DNA of 64,000 bases from Lamellibrachia columna (taxonomy: Eukaryota; Annelida; Polychaeta; Sabellida; Siboglinidae), in the NCBI GenBank assembly GCA_963662155.1, contig OY759265.1, positions 44,310,906-44,374,905 of the forward strand, given 5' to 3'. Shown piece after piece: positions 24,646 to 35,885 of the stretch. The notes under the pieces were generated by a model, which was not told the origin of the DNA, made no database searches, and worked only from the letters and a program-made list of their open reading frames with translations. A program made the translations under genes and the position numbers. How positions within the stretch are numbered: position 1 is the stretch's first letter; every line of letters starts with the position of its first letter.

Positions 24646-26002
24646 ACCTATTGTTTAAGTGCCCCACCCCCCCCTTTTAACTGGTCGTGACCTTCACTCA
24701 TGTTAGTTTGTGTTTTTACTGTGAGACGACCCCATAAACGGTGCCACAACTGTCGCCTCACGCTCTGTCCGTGACTCAACGGTAGTGTTGTATTGCCAGC
24801 CCTGGTGGTCGAGCCACCGAACTAATATGAAATTGCACTTTTGCCCACTTCCCGCATTAACCATCACTTGCTATAATCTCACTCGTTTGCACCAGGGTCG
24901 ATAATCATAGCAGTGTGGTTTTGTCGTGGACCAATTTCTACTAATATAAGGCAACAACAATGTATAAAATTCATTAAATGTATACTGTTTTTGAATGGCA
25001 AACGCCCCAAGATATTTGATGCTAATACATATAATACATATAACAATGATGATTTTATAATAAAAAAATTGTTTTACACTACAATAAACTACACCTCGGG
25101 TACATAAAACAAAGTTTCTGTGACGAAAATCTACAATCCCGTGTATCGATCTTAGATGCTCTTGCGTCCACGCTGTATACGCTATAGATAACTTTTTAAA
25201 ATACAAATATATTATCTCGTGTTTGAGGTGAGCAGAAAGTACGATAATACGACAACTGTTGAACATTGACCGGAGTGGTCAACACAGTTGTACGTTGACC
25301 AGACCGTGTCCACTGCGGGCAGTTGGCAACGCCACAAGGTATCCGTATGTTTGCAACACTAAGGTCCTTGGATCGCTGGGTTGCGTATTGGTTAAATTGG
25401 CAACGCAAATTGACAATTCTCGAGCATATTTTACTTGCATACAATCTCTATATTAATGTCTCTATCCACAGGAAAACTTATCTTTCTAAACTGTCCGTTG
25501 TTCATTAATTAAATTATACATAGATGAATTTGTTGATTTATACAGCAAATGTTTCGCTGAAAAAAATTGCTCAAATATACAAAGATTGTGAGGCGATAAT
25601 AAATTAATAAACGTGTTTGAGGAAACGTATCACTTGCGTCATTCGTTTTCAACAGTATCGTCGATTACAAAATTAATACGCCCATTAACATCGTTGCACC
25701 GTAGTGGCCAGCCGGTGACGTCACGAGCTCGCCACGCGGATTAAGACGACAATGACAATGCCATTTGTCACAACGCGTGCTCGCGGTTATTGTAATTCCA
25801 AAAAGTGCGCGCGTAAGTGACTCTATACACGTCAGTGCACGTTTCGGCGAGTAATGCAAGTTCGCGGTCTGCCTGGCTCGAGTGCAGCTCGCCGCGGCAA
25901 CAGCGATCACGTCATAATAACGCCGAGTATTGCTTTCTACTGTCCGCTATTGTAGTTATTTCAGTATTCTAAAAGTCTCAATGGGAATTGCGTTGGTACT
26001 AT
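24646..26002. other. No recognisable gene
   Basis: Open frames at 24871-25266 (minus) and 24913-25107 (plus) overlap and lack family similarity. A poly-C run lies at 24665. A CpG-rich patch lies at 25700-25920 with TGACGTCA. Nothing assignable. Confidence 0.4.
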
Positions 26003-26010
26003 AGTCTATT

Positions 26011-26169
26011 CAGTGGCGTATTTAGAATTTCGGAAAGCGGGTTGAAAAGAGAACAAGCTTAGTTAGTGTGCCGTGCAGCCGTGTATTACGGCCTAGCGTT
26101 ATTGACGGAAAAAATCATATCCCAAAGCGAGAGGGGGCGTGGTCTAATGACCCCCTAAATACACCACTG
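26011..26169. mobile_element. hAT-like MITE, 159 bp
   Basis: Ends CAGTGGCGTATTTAG and CTAAATACACCACTG are inverted repeats with one mismatch. The flanks AGTCTATT (26003-26010) and CGTCTAGT (26170-26177) match at 6 of 8, as expected for a decayed hAT 8-bp target duplication. No protein inside. Confidence 0.75.
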
Positions 26170-26516
26170 CGTCTAGTGCGGTTCGTGTCCCTGACAACCA
26201 AGATTTGTTTCTCTGAGTCCATTTAGGTGACTAGTGTAATCTAGTATTACTGGCGTTCTCAGAAGTGACGTCACATCTCAAGGGTCACAAAAATAGCGAC
26301 AACATCTAATTGTACCCCTGTACAAAGCAATAGTTAGACCACATTTGGGATATTGTATTCAAGCATGGAGGCCGTATCGTAAAAAGGACATAGACAAGCT
26401 AGAAAGAATACAACAAAGAGCAACTAAAATTATTCCAGAATTGAGAGACCTTAGTTATGAAAGCCGCTTATTACAATGTGGTTTGACAACACTAGAGACC
26501 AGGATACTAAGAGGAA

Positions 26517-26640
26517 ACCAAAATAGAAGTGTTTAAAATAGTGAACGGTTATGAGGATGTTGATAGGAATATGTTATTCAAACTTAAAGAAGGCAGTAGA
26601 ACCAGAGGACACAAAGCAGCATTAGTTAAGGAACAGTGTA
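26517..26640 (+). repeat. 124-bp direct repeat, left copy
   Basis: From ACCAAAATAGAAGTG to GGAACAGTGTA. It is identical over all 124 bases to 27898-28021 on the other side of the array. Confidence 0.95.
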
Positions 26641-27897
26641 TCTGGGCCTACTATAACATAGTAGCTATTCACACTTTTATCTGGGCCTACTATAACATAG
26701 TAGCTATTCACACTTTTATCTGGGCCTACTATAACATAGTAGCTATTCACACTTTTATCTGGGCCTACTATAACATAGTAGCTATTCACACTTTTATATG
26801 GGCCTACTATAACATAGTAGCTATTCACACTTTTATCTGGGCCTACTATAACATAGTAGCTATTCACACTTTTATCTGGGCCTACTATAACATAGTAGCT
26901 ATTCACACTTTTATATGGGCCTACTATAACATAGTAGCTATTCACACTTTTATCTGGGCCTACTATAACATAGTAGCTATTCACACTTTTATCTGGGCCT
27001 ACTATAACATAGTAGCTATTCACACTTTTATCTGGGCCTACTATAACATAGTAGCTATTCACACTTTTATATGGGCCTACTATAACATAGTAGCTATTCA
27101 CACTTTTATATGGGCCTACTATAACATAGTAGCTATTCACACTTTTATCTGGGCCTACTATAACATAGTAGCTATTCACACTTTTATCTGGGCCTACTAT
27201 AACATAGTAGCTATTCACACTTTTATCTGGGCCTACTATAACATAGTAGCTATTCACACTTTTATCTGGGCCTACTATAACATAGTAGCTATTCACACTT
27301 TTATCTGGGCCTACTATAACATAGTAGCTATTCACACTTTTATCTGGGCCTACTATAACATAGTAGCTATTCACACTTTTATCTGGGCCTACTATAACAT
27401 AGTAGCTATTCACACTTTTATATGGGCCTACTATAACATAGTAGCTATTCACACTTTTATATGGGCCTACTATAACATAGTAGCTATTCACACTTTTATC
27501 TGGGCCTATTATAACATAGTAGCTATTCACACTTTTATCTGGGCCTACTTTAACATAGTAGCTATTCACACTTTTATCTGGGCCTACTATAACATAGTAG
27601 CTATTCACACTTTTATCTGGGCCTACTATAACATAGTAGCTATTCACTCTTTTATCTGGGCCTATTATAACATAGTAGCTATTCACACTTTTATCTGGGC
27701 CTATTATAACATAGTAGCTATTCACACTTTTATCTGGGCCTACTTTAACATAGTAGCTATTCACACTTTTATCTGGGCCTACTATAACATAGTAGCTATT
27801 CACACTTTTATATGGGCCTACTATAACATAGTAGCTATTCACACTTTTATCTGGGCCTACTATAACATAGTAGCTATTCACACTTTTATCTGGGCCT
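26641..27897. repeat. Minisatellite, 39-bp unit x 32
   Basis: The unit contains GGGCCTACTATAACATAGTA and GCTATTCACACTTTTAT. It encodes the 13-residue IWAYYNIVAIHTF on the plus strand only because 39 is a multiple of three. Variants (tctggg/tatggg, ACTATAAC/ATTATAAC/ACTTTAAC) are spread through the array. The unit has a 7-bp inverted repeat, CTACTAT AAC ATAGTAG. A second block is at 28804-29003. Confidence 0.97.
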
Positions 27898-28021
27898 ACC
27901 AAAATAGAAGTGTTTAAAATAGTGAACGGTTATGAGGATGTTGATAGGAATATGTTATTCAAACTTAAAGAAGGCAGTAGAACCAGAGGACACAAAGCAG
28001 CATTAGTTAAGGAACAGTGTA
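27898..28021 (+). repeat. 124-bp direct repeat, right copy
   Basis: Identical to 26517-26640. It continues directly into the rest of the LINE, so this copy is in the original position. Confidence 0.95.
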
Positions 28022-28310
28022 GGTTGGACATGTGATAGTACTCTTTCTCACAGAGGGTGATAAATGAATGGAACAAACTGCCAAATGATTGTGTTAATGC
28101 TAGTAGTGTAAATATGTTTTTAAATCGAATTGACAAGTATCTGATAAGGGTGGGCTACACATGGAAGATAAAATTGTTGGACTCTCGATAAGCTAATGGC
28201 TTTCTTGCCCACTTGCCATCTGGAACTTGTTATTTGGGATGGCAATCTTGTTAATTCTTAAATCATGTTAAATCCCCGTGAAACGTTGAAATACATCGAA
28301 CTGTGCATAC

Positions 28311-28446
28311 ATATTCACGAGCATGTCCTTGTCCTTCGTGCTATAACCATCTCACATGACACAAGCATACACCTGCTAATATTCACGAGCATGTCCTTGT
28401 CCTTCGTGCTATAACCATCTCATATGACACAAGCATACACCTGCTA
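28311..28446. repeat. Tandem duplication, 68 bp x 2
   Basis: ATATTCACGAGCATGTCC at 28311 and 28379. The copies are nearly identical. Confidence 0.9.
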
Positions 28447-28803
28447 ATATGATTGTAACACAATGAGGTTTATTTCTTCTTTTACATCAAACATTGATGC
28501 TTTAAGACGGCGCCTAAACACTAACAACATATATTATAAATATAATCCATTTGACATAGTATTGACGAGGCAGTAAAAATTAGTTTACGTTTAACCTTGA
28601 TGAAAGCTCCTTCCTATACTGATACTCGTCTCGTTTCAGAATAATTTCGCGAAAATTGCAACATATTTAGAATCCACTACGACATGCTAACTCTTCTGTG
28701 CAAATGTGTTAGGCAGTTTTGGTGAAATATTCGAGAAAAAAACTATTAAATTATTTTTCATTGGGCCCAGTCGAAATTAGGCGAAAAGAATAAAAGTGGC
28801 TCC

Positions 28804-29003
28804 GCTTTTATCTGGGCCTAATATATCATAGTAGCTATTCACACTTTTATTTGGGCCTACTATAACATAGTAGCTATTCACACTTTTATCTGGGCCTACT
28901 ATAACATAGTAGCTATTCACACTTTTATCTGGGCCTACTATAACATAGTAGCTATTCACATTTTTATCTGGGCCTACTATAACATAGTAGCTATTCACAC
29001 TTT
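28804..29003. repeat. Second block of the 39-bp minisatellite, 5 units
   Basis: Five units of the same repeat as 26641-27897 lie in unrelated flanking sequence (left flank shared with 20230-20390). The block therefore moved or was seeded separately from the LINE-embedded array. Confidence 0.95.
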
Positions 29004-29297
29004 CGCAAATTACCCGATCAAAGGATCAAAGCAAATTCTTTCGATGGTTTTTAACAAAAGCATTGGCCGCTATACATTTTTCAATTAAGCTGACAACACG
29101 TGTTGCTATTCACGCCCTTCGGACAGCAACGAACCCGAATCGTGATGGGTATAATGAAAATTTATCGAGGGTGGAGCTTTAAGTAAACTGCTGGAAATTC
29201 CCATTTAGCTTCACGATGCCAGAAGCAACTACGAAGAGAGCGACGACGTCACCGCTGGGCGACTCCTCTACAGCGCCGCCCACTCACCGGTGTCGTG

Positions 29298-30898
29298 GCT
29301 GCGGTGTAGGGCATCCACAACACTAGCTCTAGGAAACACAAGGGCTGCGGTGTAGGGCCTCCACAACACTAGCTCTAGGAAAAACAAGGGCTGCGGTGTA
29401 GGGCCTCCACAACACTAGCTCTAGGAAACACAAGGGCTGCGGTGTAGGGCCTCCACAACACTAGCTCTAGGAAACACAAGGGCTGCGGTGTAGGGCCTTC
29501 ACAACATTAGCTCTAGGAAACACAAGGGCTGCGGTGTAGGGCCTCCACAACACTAGCTCTAGGAAACACAAGGGCTGCGGTGTAAGGCCTCAACAACACT
29601 AGCTCTAGGAAACACAAGGGCTGCGGTGTAGGGCTTCCACAACACTAGCTCTAGGAAACACAAGGGCTGCGGTGAAGGGCCTTCACAACATTAGCTCTAG
29701 GAAACACAAGGGCTGCGGTGTAGGGCCTCCACAACACTAGCTCTAGGAAACACAAGGGCTGCGGTGTAGGGTCTCCACAACACTAGCTCTAGGAAACACA
29801 AGGGCTGCGGTGTAGGACCTCCACAACACTAGCTCTAGGAAACACAAGGGCTGCGGTGTAGGGCTTCCACAATACTAGCTCTAGGAAACACAAGGGCTGC
29901 GGTGTAGGGCCTTCACAACATTAGCTCTAGGAAACACAAGGGCTGCGGTGTAGGGCCTCCACAACACTAGCTCTAGGAAACACAAGGGCTGCGGTGTAAG
30001 GCCTCAACAACACTAGCTCTAGGAAACACAAGGGCTGCGGTGTAGGGCCTCCACAACACTAGCTCTAGGAAACACAATGGCTGCGGTGTAGGGCCTCCAC
30101 AACATTAGCTCTAGGAAACACAAGGGCTGCGGTGTAGGGCCTCCACAACATTAGCTCTAGGAAACACAATGGCTGCGGTGTAGGGCCTTCACAACACTAG
30201 CTCTAGGAAACAAAAGGGCTGCGGTGTAGGGTCTCCACAACACTAGCTCTAGGAAACAAAAGGGCTGCGGTGTAGGGTCTCCGCAACACTAGCTCTAGGA
30301 AGCACAAGGGCTGCGGTGTAGGGTCTCCACAACAATAGCTCTAGGAAACACAAGGGCTGCGGCGTAGGGCTTCCACAATACTAGCTCTAGGAAACACAAG
30401 GGCTGCGGTGTAGGGCCTCCACAATACTAGCTCTAGGAAACACAAGGGCTGCGGTGTAGGGCTTCCACAATACTAGCTCTAGGAAACACAAGGGCTGCGG
30501 TGTAGGGCTTCCACAACACTAGCTCTAGGAAACACAAGGGCTGCGGTGTAGGGCCTCCACAACACTAGCTCTAGGAAACACAAGGGCTGCGGTGTAGGGC
30601 CTCCACAACACTAGCTCTAGGAAACACAAGGGCTGCGGTGTAGGACCTCCACAACACTAGCTCTAGGAAACACAAGGGCTGCGGTGTAGGGCCTCCACAA
30701 CACTAGCTCTAGGAAACACAAGGGCTGCGGTGTAGGGCTTCCACAATACTGGCTCTAGGAAACACAAGGGCTGCGGTGTAGGGCTTCCACAACATTAGCT
30801 CTACGAAATACAAGGGCTGCGGTGTGGGGCTTCCACAACACTAGCTCTAGGGCTGCGGTGTAGGGCCTCCACAACACTAGCTCTAGGAAACACAAGGG
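29298..30898. repeat. Minisatellite, 46-bp unit x about 35
   Basis: The unit contains GGCTGCGGTGTAGGGCC, ACAACACTAGCTCTAGG and AAACACAAG. Rare variants recur at multiples of 46 (TGTAAGG...CTCAACAAC at 29581 and 29995, 414 bp = 9 units), showing block duplication. One unit near 30850 lacks about 10 bp. Confidence 0.97.
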
Positions 30899-31104
30899 TA
30901 GTGTACGTTCGTTCAAAACACTGGTTCAAACACTGGTTCCATACACTACGGTTAAGTTCAAAACACTCAACCATAATTATACCTATCACTTTCACGATGA
31001 ATTATCTGATATAATTTCGACCAATAGATACATTTTTCCGTTATTTTTTTCCTGTTACTTTCTTTCCTAAATTCCATTTGATCATATTGGGTGGATAAAC
31101 AACA

Positions 31105-31260
31105 ATTAAAAGCACAGTGTTTGATCGTTTTTAATATAATTTGATCGTTAGCTGTTTAATTTGAAAGTTTCGACCCGAACATAGTGTTTATATTACATGA
31201 TGAGCGACAAGGTCGATATTATAGACATATAACGGTCAACTTATATTTTGAACGGACGTT
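31105..31260. mobile_element. MITE family M, copy 5 (inner part)
   Basis: TAATTTGATCGTTAGCTGTT, ATTTGAAAGTTTCGACC and ATAGACATATAACGGTCAAC match the inner arms of family M. The outer ends are not recognisable. Confidence 0.55.
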
Positions 31261-31758
31261 GAAAAGACCAGCGAAGAGGAACTATGTCTTGACTTTACTG
31301 CACCGGGCGGGGGGAGGGAGGGGCACGGAGATCGAGGGCAGTGGGTATCACGTAGATTATTTCAGAGAGGGGCGTCGCTTCGGGCTGTGAACATGGTATA
31401 TGTTTATCGATTGGGAATTCTGACGTTACAAATTGCCACTCATAACCTAATCGGCCAACCTGTCTACGATGGCTAAAAATATACAACAATCTCGGTGCCA
31501 AGTGACTAATAGTCAGCTGAATAAAAACGTGGTTGTCAACGACAATGTCAAATTAAAATAGCCAAACTGTTAGGCGAGTGCTTTAACCCAGAATGAATGA
31601 AAACCTTTTGTTATTGATGACAACATAAGATTAGTCATAGTCGTGTTTTTGTTTACATCAAACATATTTCACAGACGTTACATGCGCAGTAGGAGAATTC
31701 CACAATACACTGTATAGTTACATACAAACTGCATAAGAAGGGAGAAGGGAAAACGCTA
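31261..31758. other. No recognisable feature
   Basis: Unassigned sequence with a GGGCGGGGGGAGGGAGGGG run at about 31306. Confidence 0.4.
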
Positions 31759-31782
31759 CACGCACACGCACGCACGCACGCT

Positions 31783-31824
<42 letters not shown>
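31759..31824. repeat. (ACGC)n microsatellite
   Basis: ACGC tetranucleotides running into AC. Confidence 0.95.
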
Positions 31825-31825
<1 letters not shown>

Positions 31826-32104
31826 CGTAGGTCCTACCGCATTCCGCAGTACGTTATGCATTCAAAGTACCGCATTCCGTAACAGAAAATAACCCACAAC
31901 ACACTATACAAACAAACATTCCACGAAAGAAGAAAAGCCAGCAATACGTTATATACAAACTATCACATTCCATGAGAGAAGAGAAGCCTACGTGACATTC
32001 GCAGATGTTACATATACAGAGTACTATATACAATGGGCGGAAATAAACCGTTAAATATGGCACACGCAGTACTACATAATAAACACGTCTGTCTCTCACG
32101 CTCG

Positions 32105-32290
32105 AGATAACGTCGATGTTGTCGACATTTGTTTAATTTGAATGTGTCCATTCGAACATAACGTTTACATTTACATTCATAGACAGATAACGGTCAAATG
32201 ATGTTTAACAATTGTGGTACATTAAAAACATTTGGTCGGTCGAGATATTTCAATATAGTTTATACCACATAACATTGTTATAAAGAGATC
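32105..32290. mobile_element. MITE family M, copy 6 (right half)
   Basis: CATTCATAGACAGATAACGG, CAATTGTGGTACATTAAA, TTTGGTCGGTCGAGATAT and TAGTTTATACCACATAACA follow the family order. The left half is largely missing. Confidence 0.65.
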
Positions 32291-33760
32291 AGCCGCTATA
32301 CCTTTATTTGGCTTTAACCCCAATTAATTCGGTTCCATATTTCAATTTCGACGCAGACAAAGCACGTGTTGGACGTACGTGCTGGTGTTACCAGTGTCTA
32401 CGTTAACGCGCCAGGCGCCACGGACATTCAGTGCCTGAACTGACAAAATGCAGGCGGCCCCTTACAAAGAAACCGTGTTTAGCGAATCCAGGGCAGCGAT
32501 GCGGGTTACGCAGACCGACGCACATCGCACGTCGAACAGCCGGTTTGTTTTCTGGGAACCGCGCGACAAAGTGTTACGACCGAGCTTGTGGCGACACCTG
32601 CGTGTAGACGTGTAAACATGATTAAAAACTTGGGAATGTTTGGTCATGAATTGCGTAGTGAATCGGTCATGAATTGCGTCTTCACAAACGTATGAGTAAT
32701 ACGTTCAACTCTGTGCATCACCCCTTTGCGTGGTAAACATAGTTTAGTCATAATGTTGTATTCACCCAGGTCATTCATCCGTAGAAACGAATACACGACC
32801 TTGAGCAATGGTACAATTACGCGACTGATAAATCTGTGTCATAATTGCGGCATGGTTTAATTTTGTACCCCAGAAAATTTTAGTTGGTGTTGCAGCGATT
32901 CAATAAGCCAGGGGTGTAGTGTCCAACGTTCAGATGTGTCAAACTGGACGAGATAAACGTACACGGGAGTCGATACACATACTCATGTTTGGTTGGTTTT
33001 AGTTCCTTCCTCATCCAACGGGTGGTGCAAAACTTAATAAAAAATTATAAAACCGCGTCTTTTGTTAATACTTTGACTATTATTGCCCACAATAGAGGCG
33101 CAGTTCCATTCTAACATGTCCGACTACCGTTAGCGGCGTGAATATATCACCCTGGTTCACAAATCAATCCATTGTATCTCAATAACTTGATTATTATTCA
33201 TACCTTAATCAATATCAAGGTGTCATCCTTCATCTTGATATGTGCCAAATGCTGTTAAAAGTGTGAAATTCCTAAAATAATTTTTTTAGATATAATTCAC
33301 ATGCATTACTGTGCTTCGGCACATGACATTAATTGTGGCGACATCGCCTCATGTAGCCTACGACCTGTCTAAACCAATCAGTATTTACATGAGGTTTTCC
33401 CATTTCAAACAAAACCGGGATTCGCAAGTAAACAGGAAGTCTTCTCCCATTTCACTCCTAAATGTGGTTTATAATTTTTAAATATTAGGAAAGCCTTCAA
33501 ATATTCGAACGAACGTTTTCCTACATGTCTTCGATACCTGTATTTACAACATGCTATTCTATAGGTTAGCCAATCCATACGTGAATAGAATGGAATATAT
33601 ATCTATAGTCGTGACCTCGTCAGTGCGTGGGCAGTGCGCCGTGACATAGAACTGTCAGAAGTGAATGCATCCATTGAAGCGTGACCTCCACAACACGACC
33701 CGTAGGAAATACACGCCGCCACTCCGTCTTTGCCCCCCCCCGGCTACCAAACACACAAGT
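32291..33760. other. No recognisable gene
   Basis: A TGTCCGACTACCG...GCGGCGTGAATATAT segment near 33118 may be a tiny LINE-tail remnant. A long poly-C run lies at 33733. No coding exon is supportable. Confidence 0.4.
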
Positions 33761-33766
33761 CACCCT

Positions 33767-33830
33767 GCTATTTTTAGCAACGGTATATAAGCAAACGATT
33801 CCTCGCTGCCGCAGCCATAAGCGTTGCACC
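33767..33830 (+). promoter_or_regulatory. MEF2/TATA module C
   Basis: GCTATTTTTAGC at 33767-33778, a 6-nt gap after the MEF2 core, TATATAAGC at 33784-33792, then a GC-rich stretch. It has the same 10-bp MEF2 core, near-identical spacing and same orientation as modules A and B near KLF. CGCGTACTGG occurs downstream in both A and C. The transcript it would drive on the plus strand is not identified. Confidence 0.55.
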
Positions 33831-34069
33831 GGCGTCGGTCGCCGGTTGTGCAGCGACGCTCCTGCGCGTACTGGGTTAGCAAAGCGAGATTTGTTAATCG
33901 TTATCGCTCTATTTTGGGACAGGCGTGTCTTGTTGAGATATGGTATTCAGTTTGAATTAGCTTGTGTTTTCTATAAGAAATTAAACGTGTTGAAAGTAAT
34001 GAAGACACTAGCATAAATCAGCCCCAATGGGAACAGTTTAAACCTGCATAAAATGTAACGGTGTACTAG

Positions 34070-34198
34070 AACCTGTCTTGACTTGAGAGACCGCTACTTT
34101 TGCCCAGCAAAAGCGGTCTCTCAAGAGAGCTGGTCCCAAAAGCAGGCCAATTAAAGAGACCAAAGGGGGACCAAGATAGCGATCTCTCAAGACAGGTT
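34070..34198. mobile_element. Foldback MITE, 129 bp
   Basis: The left arm AACCTGTCTTGACTTGAGAG continues ACCGCTA. The right arm TAGCGATCTCTCAAGACAGG continues TT, an inverted copy with a 5-bp gap. Inside the left arm, 34085-34122 forms its own hairpin (GAGAGACCG...CGGTCTCTC with CTTTTG/CAAAAG). A further GGTCTCTCAAGA copy lies at 34212. Confidence 0.7.
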
Positions 34199-34286
34199 TA
34201 TGCCAAATGACCGGTCTCTCAAGACTAACTAAAGACTAACTAAAGAATAGGTTAACTCGAAGAGTAAAATGACGAAACTATCGGTG

Positions 34287-35272
34287 CAGTGCCGGATTAG
34301 CCGCTGTACAAACGGTACACTCGTACTAGGCCCTCGCAACAAGGGGCCCCCATGAAAATCGGAATTGGGGCACAGCACATAGCAATGATTTGACGCCACG
34401 AATAAGAAATTCCAGAGAATTTTTTTATATAAAATAAAAAAAATAAACTCTTGAAATCTCTGTCGACGTTTCTGCATTCGCTTCGTGAACGATTCGACGA
34501 GTTCAAAAATGTCGGGGCTGAGCTGTCGGGGAAGACAAATTGTGTTGAAAAAGTCCGCACCTGCAAGAGGATTATTACGTTGAACCCTCTTGATTACGGT
34601 CGAGCGGAAGGGGCCCGTTATGATCTTTGCAAGAGTTTTCGTGTTGGCGCCTTCACTGACGTCCTCGATGTGCTGTCGTCGGGCATAGATATGAGAGCCA
34701 AAGCCTACTATGGTGTCAGTGATAGCTATGGATTTCTCTGCAACGTGACCGAGATGGAAGTCATGGAACAAAGAGAGACGAGACAAGCTTATGAGAAACT
34801 TGTGAAACTTTACTCACCGGGTCTGGATGACAGGCTATTGAATGAACTTATCCAGTTCGATGGACTAGTTGCAGAAACTCTGACAGGTGACCTAGAGCAT
34901 GAAGTCTCTCCAGGGGTGACGATGTATCGGATGCACAACTTGGAATAGGAGGACATCATGCATCAATTAATCACATCTCTAGAACCGTTCGTAACTAATC
35001 TGGTGGAAAGTATTTGGATGTGAGTTGGTTTGCTGACACTGTGTGCTTTAAGTCTTGCTTATCATTCTAGAATGTACGTTCTTAGTTGTCATCGTACGCT
35101 GTACGTTCATGTACGTGTGTTTGTTTGCCGTCGTCTACAACAATCTATGAATGTTTAATGCTCAAACATTGTTGAATAAACGTTGAGATAAGGGGTTACC
35201 TCCAAGCGTCTCTGCGTCTTTCGCGCACTCAGTAGCCCCCCCCCCCACAAAACGGTTTTTAATCCGGCACTG
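34287..35272 (+). mobile_element. hAT element, 986 bp, non-autonomous relic
   Basis: Ends CAGTGCCGGATTA and TAATCCGGCACTG are inverted. The flanks TATCGGTG (34279-34286) and TATTGACG (35273-35280) differ only by three transitions, consistent with an aged 8-bp target duplication. A transposase fragment lies inside in the expected plus orientation. Confidence 0.85.
34451..34948 (+). pseudogene. hAT (ZMYM1-like) transposase fragment
   Basis: A 165-codon open frame without ATG start. Segments such as FRVGAFTDVLDVLSSGIDMR, YGFLCNVTEMEVMEQRE and LVKLYSPGLDDRLLNELIQF resemble the region between the RNase-H-like catalytic parts and the C-terminal dimerisation domain of hAT transposases of the ZMYM1/TTF-type kind. 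The catalytic N-terminal region and the hATC domain are missing, so it is inactive. Recognition is from motif memory. Confidence 0.7.
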
Positions 35273-35289
35273 TATTGACGTATACATTA

Positions 35290-35590
35290 GTCGTGGTTGA
35301 GTAATTACTGTTACAAGTATACAAATTATACTTGGGCGAATCCTGTTTCGAAACTTCGACAATTTAGTTCACTCCACGTTGCTTCAGTTCACTCAGCTGT
35401 AGAAATGAGTACCTGGCTATTGACAGTGGTGAATATACGCGAATATATATACGGCTAAAACCCGTAGTGAATACGAGTGAACGAATAGTCTTCGCGCAGT
35501 AATTACTACGTGACTGAATGGTTCCTTAAGCAGTCGAGTTGGCCCGCCAGGAGTGAAGTATAACACGCTTTAATCGGTCCTAACGAACAA
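35290..35590 (+). mobile_element. tRNA-headed SINE, copy 2 (diverged)
   Basis: It shares GCTTCAGTTCACTCAGCTGT, GAGTACCTGGC, AGTCTTCGCGCAGTAATT and the GTCGAGTTGG block with the SINE at 24288, plus a small insertion in the middle. The tRNA head is decayed. Confidence 0.75.
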
Positions 35591-35774
35591 ATGCGTTTTT
35601 GCTTCGCTATCGAATGAGATTATGTCATTTTCTCACGCTACCGGTTGCCATAGCCACTGCGATGAAAGTGTACGATTAGACACGCTGTGAAAGAAAATTG
35701 TAAGACAAATTGGCCAATGAAATACCGATAGAAACTGTATAATTGTATACTATTGTGGCCTCGCACAAGATAAC

Positions 35775-35885
35775 CACTTAGTCCAGCTCCGTCCAGCACA
35801 GTCCACTGCTGTCCAGCCCACCCGGGTTGTCGGCGTCTCGCTTGACCTGGCGTGCTCACGCCGTGGCTGAGTGCTTCCGTTTGAA
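35775..35885 (-). repeat. Dispersed repeat family S, copy 2
   Basis: The reverse complement contains GGTGGGCTGGACAGCAGTGG and the CGGCGTGAGCACGCCAGG part, matching 1390-1505. Confidence 0.55.

Larger units (their letters stand above)
26312..28265 (+). pseudogene. LINE reverse-transcriptase C-terminal region interrupted by a minisatellite
   Basis: Reads VPLYKAIVRPHLGYCIQAWR, then KKDIDKLERIQQRATKIIPE, then LRDLSYESRLLQCGLTTLET. After a frame break follow FKIVNGYEDVDRNMLFKLKE and GSRTRGHKAALVKEQC. A 1.26-kb array then intervenes and the FKIVNG...EQC part appears again, followed by VINEWNKLPNDCVNASSVNM and the 3' tail. This is the region after the reverse-transcriptase domain in CR1/jockey-like non-LTR elements. 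The copy is 5'-truncated and dead. Confidence 0.85.

Noticed and set aside
24871..25266. 131-codon minus ORF
   Set aside because: Ile/Tyr-rich translation of AT-rich DNA with no ATG-supported start or domain. A plus-strand frame is open over the same part.
26529..27917. 462-codon and 426-codon open frames on both strands, as a repeat protein
   Set aside because: They are read-through of a 39-bp minisatellite (39 is divisible by three) inside a dead LINE. Both strands are open equally.
29298..30898. CRISPR array
   Set aside because: Regularly spaced repeats here and elsewhere are contiguous tandem units without unique spacers, and the DNA is eukaryotic.
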